Assembly (NCBI GenBank): GCA_004570315.1
Contig: SPQI01000021.1
Span: 1-36,376, forward strand
Length of the DNA: 36,376 nucleotides
Direction of reading: 5' to 3'
From: Oxalobacteraceae bacterium OM1
GTDB taxonomy: Bacteria > Pseudomonadota > Gammaproteobacteria > Burkholderiales > Burkholderiaceae_D
Each line of letters begins with the position of its first letter. Positions within the stretch are counted from its first letter, which is position 1. A model generated the notes under the pieces. The model was not told the DNA's origin. It was given only the letters and a program-made list of their open reading frames with translations, and made no database searches. Shown here one piece after another: positions 34,305-36,376 of this stretch. The position numbers and the translations under genes were made by a program.

Positions 34305-34571
34305 CGCCGATCGGGCTGCTCGCTGACTAGTAACCAGCCACGCTTGCAACGTTCGATAAGGAGTCTAGTAGGCGCTCAAACGTAACGTTCCATGCATGTT
34401 TACGTTTCGGTTCACCGCGAGTTCGTGACGTGACCGACATCCAAAAAATGGACAAAGCGCGTCGCAATTGTCCATCAACGTGAAAAGGATATGGACATCA
34501 AAGGCTTTAGTAAGTCACTGATTTTTCCCATGTCTTTGCTGTCCATTTCGCCTGTACTTGTAGGTACGAAC
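34305..34571. promoter_or_regulatory. Right island end with phased ATGGACA motif cluster
   Basis: 267 bases without a gene. The motif ATGGACA occurs four times: 34448-34454 (plus), 34469-34475 (minus), 34491-34497 (plus) and 34540-34546 (minus). The first three are spaced by 21 and 22 bases, two helical turns, in alternating orientation. A fifth copy lies at 7024-7030, 50 bases inside the left end. These are good candidates for recombinase or accessory-protein binding arms. Left-end AAATCAGAGCTT (6987-6998) and the minus strand here (AAATCAGTGACTTA, 34511-34524) also share a partial inverted similarity. The island-derived tail closing the comM start frame ends at 34515. Confidence 0.6.
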
Positions 34572-34703
34572 CTCCTTCACTTCGGTCTCGGGCAGGCCGA
34601 CGATGGTGAAGGAGGGCAGGCCGTTGGCGAGATGCACTTCCACCGTGACCTCCGGCGCCTGCATGCCGGACAGCGCACGGCTCTTCAGTACTGCCAGGCT
34701 CAT
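34572..34703 (-). pseudogene. comM: comM 5' fragment (codons 1-44)
   Basis: This is the start of ComM (MSLAVLKSRALSGMQAPEVT ... FTIVGLPETEVKE), cut after Glu44. It runs in frame into 18 island-encoded residues (VRTYKYRRNGQQ...) before a stop at 34515, so a useless 62-residue peptide would result. The ATG at 34703 overlaps the ubiK TGA (ATGA), showing that comM is normally read from the ubiK transcript. Its continuation lies at 5583-6974. Confidence 0.95.
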
Positions 34704-34945
34704 TGAGGTTTCTTGAGCTGTGCCTCCAGCTCCGCAACGCGGGCTTCCAGCGCTTCCAGCTTGGCGCGCGTCTTGGCTAGCACCTGCGCCTGGATGTCGA
34801 ATTCCTCGCGCGTCACGAGATCGAGCTTGGAGAAGCCCTGGGTCAGCATGGACTTCACGTTTTTTTCGAGATCGCGCGCCGGCGAGTTCTCGATGGCCTG
34901 GTTGATCTTGGCCTGCAGGTCGTCGAAGAAATTGGTCTTGTTCAT
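34700..34945 (-). CDS. ubiK: Ubiquinone biosynthesis accessory factor UbiK (BMFP/YqiC)
   Basis: An 81-residue amphipathic helical protein (MNKTNFFDDLQAKINQAIEN, then a C-terminal coiled coil LEALEARVAELEAQLKK). This is the BMFP-domain family of UbiK/YqiC, which forms a complex with UbiJ and assists aerobic ubiquinone synthesis and membrane association of Ubi enzymes. It overlaps the comM start by four bases (ATGA). The island insertion leaves ubiK intact but takes away its normal downstream partner. It is divergent from the porin-glnK-amtB operon. Confidence 0.92.
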   Translation of the reverse strand: MNKTNFFDDLQAKINQAIENSPARDLEKNVKSMLTQGFSKLDLVTREEFDIQAQVLAKTRAKLEALEARVAELEAQLKKPQ

Positions 34946-34971
34946 CTTGAGTGCCTCAGAAAAATTGGATT

Positions 34972-34988
34972 TGCACTAAGCCGGTGCC
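34972..34988 (+). promoter_or_regulatory. Putative NtrC-binding site of the porin-glnK-amtB operon
   Basis: TGCACT-AAGCC-GGTGCC matches the NtrC dyad consensus TGCACC-N5-GGTGCA at ten of twelve arm positions. It lies about 160 bases upstream of a sigma-54-type promoter, a normal enhancer distance. A looser dyad (TGCGC...GGTGCG, 35014-35032) follows, but its spacing is two bases too long. Confidence 0.6.
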
Positions 34989-35134
34989 GTGCCTCAGTGC
35001 ATGCGTCAGAACTGTGCGCTTGGATTTGGTGCGTGGGCCGGAAAGCGCTCGATAAAAGGGATGAAAACGGGATGGATCCTGCCGTTGCGCCGCGAAGTGT
35101 GGCAAGAATGATAACGCATACGCTCCGGAAAGGA

Positions 35135-35150
35135 TGGCATGAGTCCTGCT
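35135..35150 (+). promoter_or_regulatory. Putative sigma-54 (RpoN) promoter for the porin-glnK-amtB operon
   Basis: TGGCATGAGTCCTGCT fits the consensus TGGCAC-N5-TTGCA with the invariant GG-N10-GC spacing. The transcription start would fall near 35161, 55 bases ahead of the porin ATG. With the NtrC-type site upstream, this predicts induction under nitrogen limitation, as known for the equivalent Herbaspirillum operon. Confidence 0.65.
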
Positions 35151-35215
35151 AAATGGGTATCCGGCAACGTCTTTCAGCACGTTTCGATCACCACAACACA
35201 ACAGGGACCCACGCC

Positions 35216-36304
<1,089 letters not shown>

Positions 36305-36313
36305 GAGACTTCA

Positions 36314-36376
36314 ATGAACAAACACCTCACCCGTTTCCTGGCGGCCGGCGCACTGCTGATGGCAGTGGGCTTCGGC
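36314..36376 (+). CDS. amtB: Ammonium transporter AmtB, 5' end only
   Basis: The first 21 codons (MNKHLTRFLAAGALLMAVGF plus Gly) encode a typical signal-peptide start of AmtB. AAGGAG stands seven bases before the ATG. The position directly after glnK makes the assignment likely, although the visible part alone is only a signal peptide. AmtB is a trimeric ammonium channel of the inner membrane controlled by GlnK. Confidence 0.75.
   Translation, partial: MNKHLTRFLAAGALLMAVGFG

Larger units (their letters stand above)
6975..34571. mobile_element. 27.6-kb GInt-type genomic island inserted in comM
   Basis: The two comM pieces rejoin as ...ETEVKE|SKDRVRA... in frame, with nothing lost or duplicated, so the inserted DNA runs from 6975 to 34571. 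The left end carries three tyrosine recombinases and a small coiled-coil gene in one operon. From memory this is the ginABCD hallmark of GInt islands. I find no target duplication, no tRNA target and no long terminal inverted repeat. The right end has a cluster of ATGGACA motifs. Cargo comprises two toxin/defence-like gene pairs, integron-type cassettes, aldehyde and stress genes, and signalling proteins. Composition is mosaic: the gin operon is visibly AT-richer than the host, and the middle and right sections are richer in GC. Boundaries are strongly supported; the GInt label rests on family knowledge and was not checked by search. Confidence 0.9.

Noticed and set aside
5583-34703. AbaR/Tn7-like island in comM
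   Set aside because: No tniA/B/C-type transposase, no resistance genes and no five-base target duplication; the insertion point is at codon 44/45.

Overview
The window is a chromosomal stretch from a high-GC betaproteobacterium, most likely Oxalobacteraceae (Herbaspirillum / Noviherbaspirillum / Massilia relatives). The evidence is the DUF1840-hydrolase-LysE-rsmB run, a ubiK-comM pair, and a porin-glnK-amtB operon behind a sigma-54/NtrC-type control region. That operon layout is known from Herbaspirillum seropedicae as nlmA-glnK-amtB. The species call is inference.

Host backbone, left (1-6974): all genes are on the minus strand. They are rsmB (cut by the window edge), a LysE/RhtB exporter, a lysophospholipase-like hydrolase, a DUF1840 protein, a lipoprotein, an EamA-type permease with its AraC-type regulator, and the 3' 91% of comM. 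Host backbone, right (34572-36376): the first 44 codons of comM, ubiK, then divergently the porin-glnK-amtB operon, whose amtB is cut by the window end.

Between the comM pieces lies a 27.6-kb genomic island (6975-34571). Joining the two pieces gives an uninterrupted 507-codon comM with no base lost or duplicated, so both ends of the island can be set nearly to the base. At its left end is a four-gene operon: three unusual tyrosine recombinases and a small coiled-coil protein. Its order and sizes match the ginABCD operon of GInt-type islands. The right end holds a helically phased cluster of ATGGACA motifs, one copy of which also sits at the left end over the likely gin promoter.

Cargo, left to right: (a) a DUF5131 (Gp37/Gp68) plus TcmP pair; (b) an ATGA-coupled DUF262 plus HEPN-ribonuclease pair; (c) a small integron-type cassette cluster without an integrase, with two attC-like sites flanking a monooxygenase-like gene; (d) a TMEM175-type channel, a PsiE-like protein and an aldo/keto reductase; (e) a STAS-like protein converging on a PAS3-GGDEF-EAL cyclic-di-GMP enzyme; (f) an operon of two zinc formaldehyde/alcohol dehydrogenases with a DJ-1/PfpI protein and a membrane-anchored protein; (g) a 1016-codon protein that fuses a catalytically dead IS21 transposase (IstA) to a degenerate receiver, three PAS domains and a GAF domain; (h) a truncated royal-jelly/SMP-30-like gene, a coupled two-gene unit of unknown function and an XRE regulator.

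By eye the island is a mosaic: the gin operon is clearly more AT-rich than the host, while the stress and signalling section approaches host composition. The best candidates for undescribed biology are the IstA-REC-PAS-GAF fusion, the two uncharacterised two-gene modules (DUF262/HEPN and TcmP/DUF5131), and the cassette cluster carried inside a GInt. No tRNA, rRNA or CRISPR array was recognised.
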